In this document: positions 7,574-16,059 of the stretch, one piece after another
Position numbering within the stretch: position 1 is the stretch's first letter
Layout: every line of letters starts with the position of its first letter
Source of the DNA: Arthrobacter gallicola
GTDB taxonomy: Bacteria; Actinomycetota; Actinomycetes; Actinomycetales; Micrococcaceae
Direction: 5' to 3'
DNA: 64,000 nucleotides
Assembly: GCF_014836775.1 (NCBI RefSeq)
Contig: NZ_JACSQD010000003.1
Span: 1-64,000, forward strand
Translations under genes and position numbers: made by a program
Notes under the pieces: model-generated
Databases searched by the model: none
Told to the model about the DNA's origin: nothing
What the model saw: the letters and a program-made list of their open reading frames with translations, nothing else

Positions 7574-9472
7574 GTGCCTGAGAACGCCCAAGACACTGTA
7601 GAAGCACCCGTTGAAGCTGAAGAAGCCAACGAGGTTTTGTTCACCGATTTCAACCTTGATGCCCGCGTCCTCGCTGCCCTGACCGACGTCGGCTACAAGA
7701 CGCCGTCGCCGATCCAGGCAGCCACCATTCCGGTCCTGCTTGAAGGCCGCGACGTCGTCGGCCTGGCCCAGACCGGTACCGGCAAGACCGCAGCGTTCGC
7801 TGTTCCTGCCCTCTCCCGCATGGCTGAGCTGGCCGAGGTCAACGGACCCACCAAGGACACCCAGATCTTGGTCCTGGCTCCGACCCGCGAGCTGGCCCTG
7901 CAGGTAGCCGAGGCCTTCACCTCCTACGCCGCGCACATGGACGACTTCACCGTCCTTCCCGTCTACGGCGGTTCCCCGTACGGTCCCCAGCTGGCTGGCC
8001 TGCGCCGCGGTGCCCAGGTTGTTGTCGGTACCCCGGGCCGCGTCATTGACCACATCTCCAAGGGCTCGCTGGACCTGTCCAACCTGCAGTACCTGGTCCT
8101 GGATGAAGCCGACGAGATGCTGCGCATGGGCTTCGCCGAAGACGTGGAGCAGATTCTCTCCAGCACGCCGGATGAGAAGCAGGTTGCCCTCTTCTCCGCC
8201 ACCATGCCGGGAGCGATCCGCAAGATCGCCAAGAAGTACCTGAACAATCCCGCCGAAATCACGGTCAAGTCCAAGACCACCACCGGCGTCAACACCCGTC
8301 AGCGCTATGTGCAGGTCATGGGCCCGCACAAGCTCGATGCCATGTCCCGCATCCTCGAGACCGAGGACTTTGACGGCGTCATCGCCTTCGTCCGCACCAA
8401 GATGGCCACCGAGGACCTCGCCGACAAGCTGAAGTCCCGCGGCTACAAGGCTGCCGCCATTAACGGTGACATCCCGCAGCAGCAGCGTGAGCGCACTGTC
8501 GAGGCACTGCGCGACGGCAAGATCGACATCCTGGTCGCCACCGACGTCGCCGCCCGCGGCCTGGACGTCGAGCGCATCAGCCACGTCTTCAACTACGACA
8601 TCCCGCACGACACCGAGTCCTACGTGCACCGCATCGGCCGCACCGGCCGTGCAGGCCGCAGCGGTGACGCGATCCTGTTCATGACCCCGCGCGAGAAGTA
8701 CCTGCTGCGCGCCATCGAGAAGGCCACCCGCCAGCCCGTTGAGCACATGCAGCTGCCCGGCATTGACGTTGTCAACGCCAAGCGTCTGGCCAAGTTCTCC
8801 GACCGCATCACGGAGACCATGAAGTCTGAAGACCTCTCGGTCTTCCGCGAACTGGTCACCAAGTACATCGCGGAGCACGACGTTCCTGCCGAGGAAGTCG
8901 CCGCAGCCCTGGTTGTTATGGCCCAGGCCGGCCGCCCGCTGCTGATGGAAGAAATTCCGCAGGCACCGGCCCGCCAGCGGGAGCGCTCCGAAGGCCGGAA
9001 CGACGGCTTCGGTTCCCGCGGCCCGACGCGCCCGCTGACCGAAGGCAACGCAACGTACCGCATCGCCGTCGGCCGCCGCCAGCGCGTAATGCCCGGTTCG
9101 ATTGTCGGCGCCATCGCCAACGAGGGCGGCCTGTCCTCCGCGCAGATCGGCGGCATCGACATCCGCGCCGACCACACCCTGGTGGAACTGCCTGCAGATC
9201 TGTCCAAGGACCAGCTGCGTGCCCTGTCCCGCACCCGGATCGGCGGCGAGCTGATTCACCTGGAACTGGACAACGGACGCCGTCCCGCCCGTGAAGGCGG
9301 CTCCAGCGACCGCGCCGACCGTGGTTACAAGAAGGATTTCAAGAAGCGTGACGGCGAGCGGTCCTTCGGTGACCGCGGCTCCGACCGCCCGTACAAGAAG
9401 AAGTTCGACGGCGACCGCAGCTTCAGCAAGCCGGCCGGCGCCGGTGCCCGCAAGCCGCGTTTCCGCGACTAA
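7574..9472 (+). CDS. deaD: DEAD/DEAH-box ATP-dependent RNA helicase (DeaD/CsdA-like)
   Basis: The product is 632 aa, starting at GTG 7574 (GTGCCTGAG) with GAGGAT upstream; the open frame before it reads through the leader and is not convincing protein. Motifs appear in order: Q-motif region, AQTGTGKT (about 65-72), PTRELALQ, LDEADEML (about 175), SAT, then the second RecA domain with ARGLDVERI and HRIGRTGRAG. A DbpA-type RNA-binding domain spans about 493-566, followed by a basic/acidic Gly-rich tail. It unwinds structured RNA in ribosome assembly or mRNA decay, often at low temperature. Confidence 0.93.
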   Translation: MPENAQDTVEAPVEAEEANEVLFTDFNLDARVLAALTDVGYKTPSPIQAATIPVLLEGRDVVGLAQTGTGKTAAFAVPALSRMAELAEVNGPTKDTQILVLAPTRELALQVAEAFTSYAAHMDDFTVLPVYGGSPYGPQLAGLRRGAQVVVGTPGRVIDHISKGSLDLSNLQYLVLDEADEMLRMGFAEDVEQILSSTPDEKQVALFSATMPGAIRKIAKKYLNNPAEITVKSKTTTGVNTRQRYVQVMGPHKLDAMSRILETEDFDGVIAFVRTKMATEDLADKLKSRGYKAAAINGDIPQQQRERTVEALRDGKIDILVATDVAARGLDVERISHVFNYDIPHDTESYVHRIGRTGRAGRSGDAILFMTPREKYLLRAIEKATRQPVEHMQLPGIDVVNAKRLAKFSDRITETMKSEDLSVFRELVTKYIAEHDVPAEEVAAALVVMAQAGRPLLMEEIPQAPARQRERSEGRNDGFGSRGPTRPLTEGNATYRIAVGRRQRVMPGSIVGAIANEGGLSSAQIGGIDIRADHTLVELPADLSKDQLRALSRTRIGGELIHLELDNGRRPAREGGSSDRADRGYKKDFKKRDGERSFGDRGSDRPYKKKFDGDRSFSKPAGAGARKPRFRD

Positions 9473-9504
9473 CCAGAACCGGCACGCATAGTGCCTGATA
9501 ACAA

Positions 9505-9534
9505 GAAGGGCGCACCCCGCGGGGTGCGCCCTTC
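9505..9534 (+). terminator. Rho-independent-type hairpin after the helicase gene
   Basis: A perfect 30-nt palindrome (GAAGGGCGCACCCC and its complement) lies 30 nt after the stop codon. There is no long T tract, but the stem is very stable. Confidence 0.75.
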
Positions 9535-9587
9535 CTGTCGTTGGTGGCTCAGCCCTGCCGTTAGCGGTCGGTCCTGTCTCTACTGGC

Positions 9588-9848
9588 TCAGCGGCTGCTG
9601 GCTGGGGCACTGCGTGCCTGCCGGCTGACTGCCCGGCGCTGACGCCAAAGGTACAGGAACCAGGTCAGGGAGCCGGCGAGCGGGAAGCCGAGGATTCCCA
9701 GCAGGCACAGCAGCTTCACCGCCGGCTCGAGGTGCTTTTGGCGTGAGAGGGAAACGACGGCGGCCACCGCCAGGAGCGCGTAGGCCACGCCTAGAAATAT
9801 CATCAGGGCCTCGTGACCGGTGGGAAGAACCGGATTGGTGCCTTCCAT
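9588..9848 (-). CDS. Small two-helix membrane protein
   Basis: The product is 86 aa with two hydrophobic segments (about 14-34 and 43-66) and a basic C-terminus (LWRQRRAVSRQ). The arrangement resembles PLDc_N-type small membrane proteins, but no diagnostic residue is seen. It lies downstream of the kinase-GAF gene on the same strand with 65 nt between them, so co-transcription is possible. Confidence 0.6.
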   Translation of the reverse strand: MEGTNPVLPTGHEALMIFLGVAYALLAVAAVVSLSRQKHLEPAVKLLCLLGILGFPLAGSLTWFLYLWRQRRAVSRQARSAPASSR

Positions 9849-9913
9849 CGTCTGAGCCTTTCGCTGGATTCAACTGGTGGGCACCAGTCTGGCATACCCA
9901 GCGGAGGCCGTGC

Positions 9914-11275
9914 TCAGGCCACCGGGCCGGCTGGCCCGGCAGGGCCGTGGCGCAGGTGCAGGACATCCTGTGCCAATGCAGCCAGGTCCCTGAGGGTGGT
10001 TTCCTGCTCGCCGGTGAAACTGCGGGACTGCCGGTCCATGATGCACAGGGTGCCGATGGCCAGGCCATCGGCGTTGTGCAGCGGCACGCCGGCATAAAAT
10101 CCGAACCCGGGCGAAGCGGCTACCAGGGGATTGGCAGCGGTCCGCGGGTCCTTCTTCACATCATCCACAATGAACGGTGCGTTCTGCCGCACGGTGACCG
10201 GGCACAGGGAATCCGCGAGTTTCGCCGAGCCGCGGTTTGTACCGCTGCCGGAGACGGTCCAGACCCGTTCCGCGCCCACGATGGAGACTGCCGCCACGGG
10301 GACGTTGAGCACCCGTGCGGTCAGCGCCGTCAGCCGGTCCAGCACCGGGTCCCGCACCCACCCGGCCACATCCAGTTCGTCCACGGCGCGGGCGCGTTCG
10401 GTATCCTCTGCGGTTTCGGCGCTGCGCCGTCCCCGGCCGGCTGCGGCGAGGCCCGGCATGGCTTCGGACACCTCGTGGGCGGTGGGCCGTTCCGCCGGGT
10501 CCAGTGCGGTCATCGCGCGAAGGAGCGCCACCCAGCCTGGGCCGAGCGATTCCGGAATCTCCGGACCCCGGAACAATCTCGCCAGGGCACTTTCGACGGC
10601 TATTCCGGGGAAGGCGCGCGCGCCGGTGAGGCACCGCAGCAACACCAGGCCCAGCGAATACACGTCGCTGGGCGGACCCACTGCTTCGGACCGCACCTGT
10701 TCCGGACTCATGAACCCCGCGGTGCCGGTGAACTCATCGGCTTGTGGGCGCGGGTCGCCTGCCATCTGGGCGACGCCGAAGTCGGTGAGCTTGGCCCGCA
10801 GCCTGGTTTCGTCAGCCCGGTAGTCGAACAGGAGGATATTGGCGGGCTTGATATCGCGGTGCACGATGCCGCCCTGATGCATATAGTCCAGACCGATGGC
10901 GAGGTCGTATCCCAGATTCGCCACCTGGCGCGGGGGCAGCGTCCCCTGGGAGAGCCGCCGGCTGAGGTCCGAGCCCTGCACCAGCTCCATGGCCAGCCAG
11001 ACGATCGAAGTGCCGGAAGGGGAGACTTCTGTTCCGGCATCGAACAGGGTAATCAGGCTGTGATGGCTCAGGCGGGCCAGGACCTTCGCTTCGGCTTCGT
11101 TGCGCCGGCGCTCCTCCTCGGTCCGGGCCAGCGATGCGATCAGTTTGACGGCGACGTCGCGGTCCAGCAGTTCGTCGACGGCGCGGTGCACCACGCCCAT
11201 GGAACCGGAGCCGATTTGTTCCTCCAGCCGGTATCTGCCGCCGACCACCGTCCCGGGCTTCATTTGCCTCGGCAT
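9914..11275 (-). CDS. Serine/threonine protein kinase with C-terminal GAF domain
   Basis: The product is 453 aa. The Hanks-type kinase occupies about residues 14-275: glycine loop IGSGSMG, VAVKLI with K44, catalytic HRDIKPANILL (Asp near 141), DFG, and the activation segment GTAGFMSPEQ. Instead of the usual transmembrane/PASTA part, a GAF domain follows (about 300-450: VSIVGAERVWTVSGSG, SLCPVTVRQ, IGTLCIMD). This predicts a cytosolic, ligand-sensing kinase. ATG 11275 has CAGGAG upstream at a long spacing; ATG 11263 is an alternative. The frame before 11275 has no family similarity. Confidence 0.85.
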   Translation of the reverse strand: MPRQMKPGTVVGGRYRLEEQIGSGSMGVVHRAVDELLDRDVAVKLIASLARTEEERRRNEAEAKVLARLSHHSLITLFDAGTEVSPSGTSIVWLAMELVQGSDLSRRLSQGTLPPRQVANLGYDLAIGLDYMHQGGIVHRDIKPANILLFDYRADETRLRAKLTDFGVAQMAGDPRPQADEFTGTAGFMSPEQVRSEAVGPPSDVYSLGLVLLRCLTGARAFPGIAVESALARLFRGPEIPESLGPGWVALLRAMTALDPAERPTAHEVSEAMPGLAAAGRGRRSAETAEDTERARAVDELDVAGWVRDPVLDRLTALTARVLNVPVAAVSIVGAERVWTVSGSGTNRGSAKLADSLCPVTVRQNAPFIVDDVKKDPRTAANPLVAASPGFGFYAGVPLHNADGLAIGTLCIMDRQSRSFTGEQETTLRDLAALAQDVLHLRHGPAGPAGPVA

Positions 11276-11453
11276 CCGCGAACACGCTCCTGTGTGATTC
11301 TCATCCGTCCGGCAGGGAAGCCGCGGGCAGGAAACCCAGTTGTTTCCCGCTCTGGAGTTTATGTCCCGCACCACGCTTCATCTGCCAGGACAGGCCGCTG
11401 ACCTGCGAATTCAGTGTTGTCAGTCACAATGTGGCGGTTTGGCCCGAATCGAT

Positions 11454-11483
11454 TTCGTGATGCGGAGAAAGTGCTGGTAGAGT
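11454..11483 (+). promoter_or_regulatory. Putative promoter of tRNA-Thr
   Basis: TTCGTG (11454-11459) and TAGAGT (11478-11483) are separated by 18 bp and lie 30 nt before the mature tRNA 5' end. Confidence 0.35.
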
Positions 11484-11512
11484 TTTATGTCGTTGCCCCG
11501 GTAGGGGGCGAT

Positions 11513-11584
11513 GCCCCGATAGCTCAGTGGTAGAGCGCCATCTTGGTAAGATGGAGGTCCCGGGATCGATTCCCGGTCGGGGCT
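11513..11584 (+). tRNA. tRNA-Thr (GGT)
   Basis: A complete cloverleaf is visible. The acceptor is GCCCCGA/TCGGGGC, the D arm AGCTCAGTGGTAGAGC, the anticodon arm CCATC-TTGGTAA-GATGG with anticodon GGT, and the T arm CCGGG-ATCGATT-CCCGG. CCA is not encoded. Confidence 0.95.
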
Positions 11585-11655
11585 CTCAATGGGAGAGTCC
11601 GCGTTTCCAAGCCTGTTGTTCGCAAGGGCCAGGTATGCGGACTTCACTCATTTAT

Positions 11656-11729
11656 GGCGGTGTAGCTCAGTTGGTTAGAGCGCACGACTCATAATCGTGA
11701 GGTCGGGAGATCGAGCCTCCCCACCGCTA
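11656..11729 (+). tRNA. tRNA-Met (CAT)
   Basis: The acceptor GGCGGTG pairs with CACCGCT (first pair G-T). The anticodon loop CTCATAA sits in an ACGA/TCGT stem, and a T arm with GATCGAG is present. The D arm and first base pair fit the elongator rather than the initiator, which lacks pairing at 1-72. Confidence 0.92.
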
Positions 11730-11735
11730 CAGATT

Positions 11736-11770
11736 GACCCTCGGAGTATATCTCCGAGGGTCATTTTGTT
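11736..11770 (+). terminator. Rho-independent terminator after tRNA-Met
   Basis: GACCCTCGGAG pairs perfectly with CTCCGAGGGTC around a 5-nt loop, and is followed by ATTTTGTTT. Confidence 0.9.
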
Positions 11771-11918
11771 TGTTGAGCCTGGTGTGAGCTGCCGCAACAC
11801 GGTCCGGACAGATGGCCAGGGGACCCGCAGCAGGCAGGACGGCTTGTAGGATCGCTTGGGAGAAGAGCACGCCGTCCCGATCAATCGCACCGAGCACGGA
11901 ACGAAAGATGCAGACCCG

Positions 11919-13883
11919 ATGACTGAAAACCTGCCCGACCCGGAGCATCCGGAGAACCTGCTCACCCGGCGCGGCCGGCGGGCAGCTCGTTTAGCCGCAC
12001 AGACCGAAGATCAGGCGCCGGGCGAAGACGGGACGCGAACTGACGCGGCGGCCGCCAACGCTGCGGAGAGGCCCGAAACTATCCCGGCCGGCCATGCCGG
12101 CGGGAGGACTGCCCCGGACAGTACGGCACACGACAGCTCAGCCCGGGACGGCGCCCCCGACACTACAACCGGGGACGAGGACGGCGCAGCTGCTGCACTG
12201 CCGGCCGCAACCGGACGGCGTAGCCGGGTAATCCTGGAGCCAGCGGAAGCGGAACCTCTCCGCGAATTGCGGGAATGGACACAGGCGCCGGCAGTCGTCC
12301 AGGAAACCCGCGGGGAGACGGAGCCCGGCTCCCAGGCAGCGCAGGCCGGTGCCGGAAGGGCCGTGGCAGGCAGCGCATCAAGGACAACTGAAAGCGATAC
12401 GAACATCTCTACCGAGCACCACACCCCTGCGGAAGATACCGACTCCGCGCAGACTTCCGGCGGGGAACCGCTGACCGAACAGGATTCGGGGCAACAGCCG
12501 GGGGAGCAGGACCAGGTGCCCGCACCCGAAACACGCACCAACATCTGGGATGGCCCGGAACCGGCAACGGCAGGGATGTCCCGGATCCCGCTGCTCAGCG
12601 ATCTCCCGGCATCCGCTTTTCCCGCCGTGCTTCCTCAGCCGCCGGCCGATCCGCCACTGACCTCCGGCGAACTCCCGCTGATTGAGAATCCACCGTCCGG
12701 CGAAGGCCTGCGGCTGGACGCAGGGTCCGGCGATGACACTACGCTGGACGGCGGCGCCCCCGTAGCCGGTGCCGAAACCCCGGTACATGGTGTCGAGGCC
12801 CCGGCAGAGGGCGGCGAACCCCCGGCAAAGGGCGGTGAAGCTCCCACCGAGGCAGGTTCCGGGCGCAGCATGACTGGTGTTCCGGCTCTGCCTCCGGTCC
12901 CTGCGGAGATGCCGTCGGACCTGCGCGAACGCACCCGCCTCGCCGTCCGCGGCGAACCGAACGACGTCCGCCGGGCAACCTTCCTGGATACGGGGACAGC
13001 CAAGATACCTGCAGCGCGTGGTTTCCGCGGATTCCTGGCCTCCATGGGCCTGCGGATTGCCCCCTCTGCAAAGGAGCTCGCCGAACGGCGGGATATCCGG
13101 ATGGTCAGCCAGCACTGGCCGGGCCCGCGGACCATCTCCGTGGTGAACGGCAAGGGCGGGGCCAACAAGACGCCAACCACGGTGATGCTTGCCGCGCTGT
13201 TTGCGCGCAACGGCGGCGGGCCGGTTCTGGCGTGGGATAACAACGAGACCCGCGGAACCCTGGGCTGGCGCACGGAACAGGCGCAGCATGATTCCACGGT
13301 CATGGACCTGCTCCCGGAAACCGGGCTGCTGCTCTCACCCGAGGCCCAGTCTGCGATGCTCGCGCGGTTTGTGCACCACCAGACCGACGATAAATATGAT
13401 GTCCTCCGGTCCAATCCGAATGTCCTGGCCTCCGAGCAGAAGGTCACCCGGGCAGACTTCGATGTCCTGCACGAAGTGGCCTCGAAATATTTCCGGTTGA
13501 ACATTGTGGATTCAGGCAATGATGAAAGCGCCGAGCGGTGGCTGCGGATGATCGATCACACCGATCAGCTGGTGATCGCCACGACCACCGTCGAAGAGCA
13601 CGCCGAGGCCGGTGCCCTCCTGCTTGAAGCCCTCCAGGAGCGCGGTGGGCGCTCCGCCGAGCTGGCGCGCGGCGCCGTCGTTATTGTGTCCCAGGCGGAC
13701 CGTAACGGTACCGAAGCCCAGGCCCGGAGGGTCGCCGAGGCGTTCAAGGTGCTGGCCCGCGCAGCGGTCACCATTCCCTACGATCCGGCGCTGGTCAAGG
13801 GGCAGATCCGCTACGCGTCGCTGCGGCCGGCTACTCAGCGGGCCTGGCTGAAGGCCGCCGCCGCCGTTGCCGGAGGGCTGTAG
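11919..13883 (+). CDS. ParA/MinD-like ATPase with long disordered N-terminus
   Basis: The product is 654 aa. Residues 1 to about 330 are low-complexity, rich in Ala, Pro, Glu, Asp, Thr and Gly, and include a four-unit heptapeptide repeat. The C-terminal 250 residues form a SIMIBI ATPase: deviant Walker A VNGKGGANKTPTT (about 408-420), AWDNNETRGTLGW (switch I-like) and VDSGNDESAERWLRM (Walker B region). No parB, ESX or flagellar partner is near. ATG 11919 follows GAAAGATGCAGACCCG; an upstream start at 11856 is possible. The function is unknown; such ATPases position cargo on membranes or nucleoids. Confidence 0.75.
   Translation: MTENLPDPEHPENLLTRRGRRAARLAAQTEDQAPGEDGTRTDAAAANAAERPETIPAGHAGGRTAPDSTAHDSSARDGAPDTTTGDEDGAAAALPAATGRRSRVILEPAEAEPLRELREWTQAPAVVQETRGETEPGSQAAQAGAGRAVAGSASRTTESDTNISTEHHTPAEDTDSAQTSGGEPLTEQDSGQQPGEQDQVPAPETRTNIWDGPEPATAGMSRIPLLSDLPASAFPAVLPQPPADPPLTSGELPLIENPPSGEGLRLDAGSGDDTTLDGGAPVAGAETPVHGVEAPAEGGEPPAKGGEAPTEAGSGRSMTGVPALPPVPAEMPSDLRERTRLAVRGEPNDVRRATFLDTGTAKIPAARGFRGFLASMGLRIAPSAKELAERRDIRMVSQHWPGPRTISVVNGKGGANKTPTTVMLAALFARNGGGPVLAWDNNETRGTLGWRTEQAQHDSTVMDLLPETGLLLSPEAQSAMLARFVHHQTDDKYDVLRSNPNVLASEQKVTRADFDVLHEVASKYFRLNIVDSGNDESAERWLRMIDHTDQLVIATTTVEEHAEAGALLLEALQERGGRSAELARGAVVIVSQADRNGTEAQARRVAEAFKVLARAAVTIPYDPALVKGQIRYASLRPATQRAWLKAAAAVAGGL
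12768..12851 (+). repeat. 21-bp in-frame tandem repeat, four units
   Basis: Four consecutive 21-nt units (12768-12788, 12789-12809, 12810-12830, 12831-12851) encode GAETPVH, GVEAPAE, GGEPPAK and GGEAPTE. The repeat lies in the disordered part of the ParA-like protein. The units have diverged at the DNA level. Confidence 0.8.
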
Positions 13884-13985
13884 CAAAAGGTTAGTTCGTC
13901 AGCTTGCTTAGTATTGCCTCTTTTTCCTAGGGTAGGAATCAGCGGTGGTTCAGACCGGACCGCCAGACCCACGAACGGAGGCACA

Positions 13986-14552
13986 ATGTCAGCTCATGAT
14001 ATTTCCGGCAAGAAGGTCGCTTTCCTGCTCACGGACGGCGTGGAGCAGATTGAACTTACCAGCCCCTGGGACGCGGTGAAGGATGCGGGCGGCGAACCCG
14101 TGCTCGTCTCGCCGGCCAGTGGCACCCTTCAGGGTTTCAACGGCGTGGACAAGGCAGATACGTTCACCGTTGACCTGGACGTTGCCAAGGCCAATGCAGC
14201 GGACTTCGACGCGCTGGTGCTTCCGGGTGGCGTGATTAATGCCGACTATCTGCGGGTGAACGAAGACGCCCGCCGGTTCGCACGTGACTTCTTTGCAGCG
14301 GGAAAGCCTGTCGCGGCGATCTGCCATGGACCGTGGCTGCTGATCGACGCGGGCGTGGTGAAGGGCCGGGACCTGACGTCCTTCCACACCCTGGCTACCG
14401 ACCTGCGCAACGCGGGAGCGAACTGGACCGACGAGGAAGTAGTTGTGGACCAGGGTCTGGTCACCAGCCGCACCCCCGATGATCTCCCCGCCTTCAATGA
14501 CAAGGTGGTCGAGGAGATTTCCGAAGGCCAGCACGCCGGCCAGCACGCCTAG
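13986..14552 (+). CDS. DJ-1/PfpI family (type 1 glutamine amidotransferase-like) protein
   Basis: The product is 188 aa. The nucleophile elbow AAICHGPWLLI carries the conserved Cys followed by His, as in PfpI/YhbO-type proteins, and LVLPGGVINADYLR gives the first conserved loop. These proteins act as stress-related deglycases or chaperone-like enzymes. ATG 13986 is set by ACGGAGGCACA just upstream. The gene lies alone between the ParA-like ATPase and the benzoate island. Confidence 0.85.
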   Translation: MSAHDISGKKVAFLLTDGVEQIELTSPWDAVKDAGGEPVLVSPASGTLQGFNGVDKADTFTVDLDVAKANAADFDALVLPGGVINADYLRVNEDARRFARDFFAAGKPVAAICHGPWLLIDAGVVKGRDLTSFHTLATDLRNAGANWTDEEVVVDQGLVTSRTPDDLPAFNDKVVEEISEGQHAGQHA

Positions 14553-14568
14553 CGTCCCCGCCCCTGTA

Positions 14569-14600
14569 CCGCCCCGGCTGCCGCACGGCAGCCGGGGCGG
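14569..14600 (+). terminator. GC-rich hairpin after the PfpI gene
   Basis: A 14-bp perfect stem (CCGCCCCGGCTGCC with its complement) surrounds a 4-nt loop, 16 nt after the stop. There is no T tract. Because it lies between convergent genes, it could serve both strands. Confidence 0.6.
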
Positions 14601-14654
14601 CCTGCTGAGACGAAGGCGGATAACGAGGTGCGGCGCCGTAAGCCGAGGCGCTGA

Positions 14655-15950
14655 TTAGCCCCGCGTCAGGACTTTGGCATGGTCCGCCCGCTCGAGCAGC
14701 CGCGACGTGGTGTAGCCGATGACGAGGCCCCAAAACGCCGGGTGGATGTTAAAAAGACTCATGCCGGAGATGGTCACGACAAATGTCACTAAGGACCCGA
14801 AGGTAAACGCCGTAGCGAAAGCAGTAATAAACGCCTGCTGCAGAGCCCGCAGCATAGCAATGCCCCCAAGGACCAGGACGAATTCCGTGGGCGTGGCGAG
14901 CATGATCCGGGTGAGGGCGGGCGCCAGAAGAGCGCAGAATATAGCCAAAACGCCAAACACTACGGCAGACGTGTACTGGCGCTCCCGGCTTCCCGAGGAG
15001 GTCATCAGGGCGTTAGTCGGGCCGGTGAGGCAGGCCGAAACGGCGCCGCAGCCGGCGTTGAACAGAGAAAATACACCGGAAACGACGGCGCAGGCATTGA
15101 CCGGCGGCTTGTGTCCGGCCGCGCGGAGGACAGCAACGCCCTGGCCATTTTGAACGAACAACACGGTGACGGCCAGGGGTACAACCAGTTCGAGCTGGGC
15201 AGCCCAGGTGAATTCGGGCGCGGTGAAGACCGGGGCGGCCAGAATCGCTCCCTCTGCCAGTCGGTCAAACTGACCACTTGCCGCCACGGCTAAGCAACCA
15301 ACCACAAGTGTGCCGAGTACTGGTGGAAGGATCCGGCCAAGGAAGGGCACCGCAGTGAGCACCATGAAGGCGGCCACCATAGGGCCAGCCACCCCCGGGT
15401 TGGCCTGGGCTGAGGTGATGATATCGGTGCCGAATTTCAGGAAAACAGCTGCCACCATCGCCATAACGATCGGCATAGGGACGGCTGCCATGATCCGGCG
15501 CACCACGCCGGTGGCACCCAGCGCCAGGATGAGAATGCCCGAGGTGAAAAACGCTCCGACCACCTCCGGAAAGGAGAGATGCTGCAGCGACGGGCCCAGG
15601 AGGACGGTGCCGGGAATAGACCAGGCGAAGCCTAGTGGTTGGCGGTAGAGGAGCGACATGCACAGGGTGGCGGCCCCGCCGGAGAAAAGGATGCCAAATA
15701 CCCATGATGCGAGCTGACTCTGGGTGAGTCCTCCCGCTGTGCCAACGGCGAGCGTGACCGCTATGGGGCCGGAAGCGGTAAAGATAAAGCCAATCAACCC
15801 GTTGGAAACATAGGGAAGGCCCAGGTCGCGGAGGATCCGACGCACGCCCGCGCCGCGAACCTCCGGACGTTCCAGCAGTGGTTGGGAAGCGGGCCCCGCA
15901 GTGGTCCCCGGGCGGGTAATGGCTGGAGGGTCATGGTGGAATTTGTGCAT
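14655..15950 (-). CDS. benE: Benzoate/H+ symporter, BenE family
   Basis: The product is 431 aa with about twelve membrane helices. BenE-family features include SNGLIGFIFTASGPIAV near the N-terminus and a late NAGCGAVSACLTGPTNAL segment. It imports benzoate by proton symport. The ATG at 15950 is chosen because AGGAG lies 5 nt upstream, although the frame is open to 16145. It lies downstream of catA on the same strand with a hairpin between them, and diverges from benABCD, so uptake and ring cleavage are probably co-expressed. Confidence 0.88.
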   Translation of the reverse strand: MHKFHHDPPAITRPGTTAGPASQPLLERPEVRGAGVRRILRDLGLPYVSNGLIGFIFTASGPIAVTLAVGTAGGLTQSQLASWVFGILFSGGAATLCMSLLYRQPLGFAWSIPGTVLLGPSLQHLSFPEVVGAFFTSGILILALGATGVVRRIMAAVPMPIVMAMVAAVFLKFGTDIITSAQANPGVAGPMVAAFMVLTAVPFLGRILPPVLGTLVVGCLAVAASGQFDRLAEGAILAAPVFTAPEFTWAAQLELVVPLAVTVLFVQNGQGVAVLRAAGHKPPVNACAVVSGVFSLFNAGCGAVSACLTGPTNALMTSSGSRERQYTSAVVFGVLAIFCALLAPALTRIMLATPTEFVLVLGGIAMLRALQQAFITAFATAFTFGSLVTFVVTISGMSLFNIHPAFWGLVIGYTTSRLLERADHAKVLTRG

Positions 15951-15984
15951 TCTGGCTCCTGGCATCGGGCGCAACAACCTAGAA

Positions 15985-16011
15985 GCGCTCCGGAATTTGT
16001 ATCCGGAGCGC
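15985..16011 (-). terminator. Hairpin between catA and benE
   Basis: GCGCTCCGG pairs perfectly with CCGGAGCGC around a 9-nt loop. On the minus transcript it follows catA and is followed by only a short TTCT, so it may attenuate rather than end transcription into benE. Confidence 0.5.
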
Positions 16012-16059
16012 CTTCGGTATCGGAGTGCAGGCTCCGGCACCGTCTCTGAGCGGTGATTC

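Noticed and set aside
7514..9610. 698-aa open frame antisense to the DEAD-box helicase
   Set aside because: It is a shadow of a high-GC coding strand. It covers the helicase fully, has no family motif and has repetitive Ala/Gly/Val composition.
11513..11729. Integrated element at the tRNA-Thr/tRNA-Met pair
   Set aside because: No integrase, no duplicated tRNA 3' end and no phage gene was found; only the orphan ParA-like gene remains as a weak hint.
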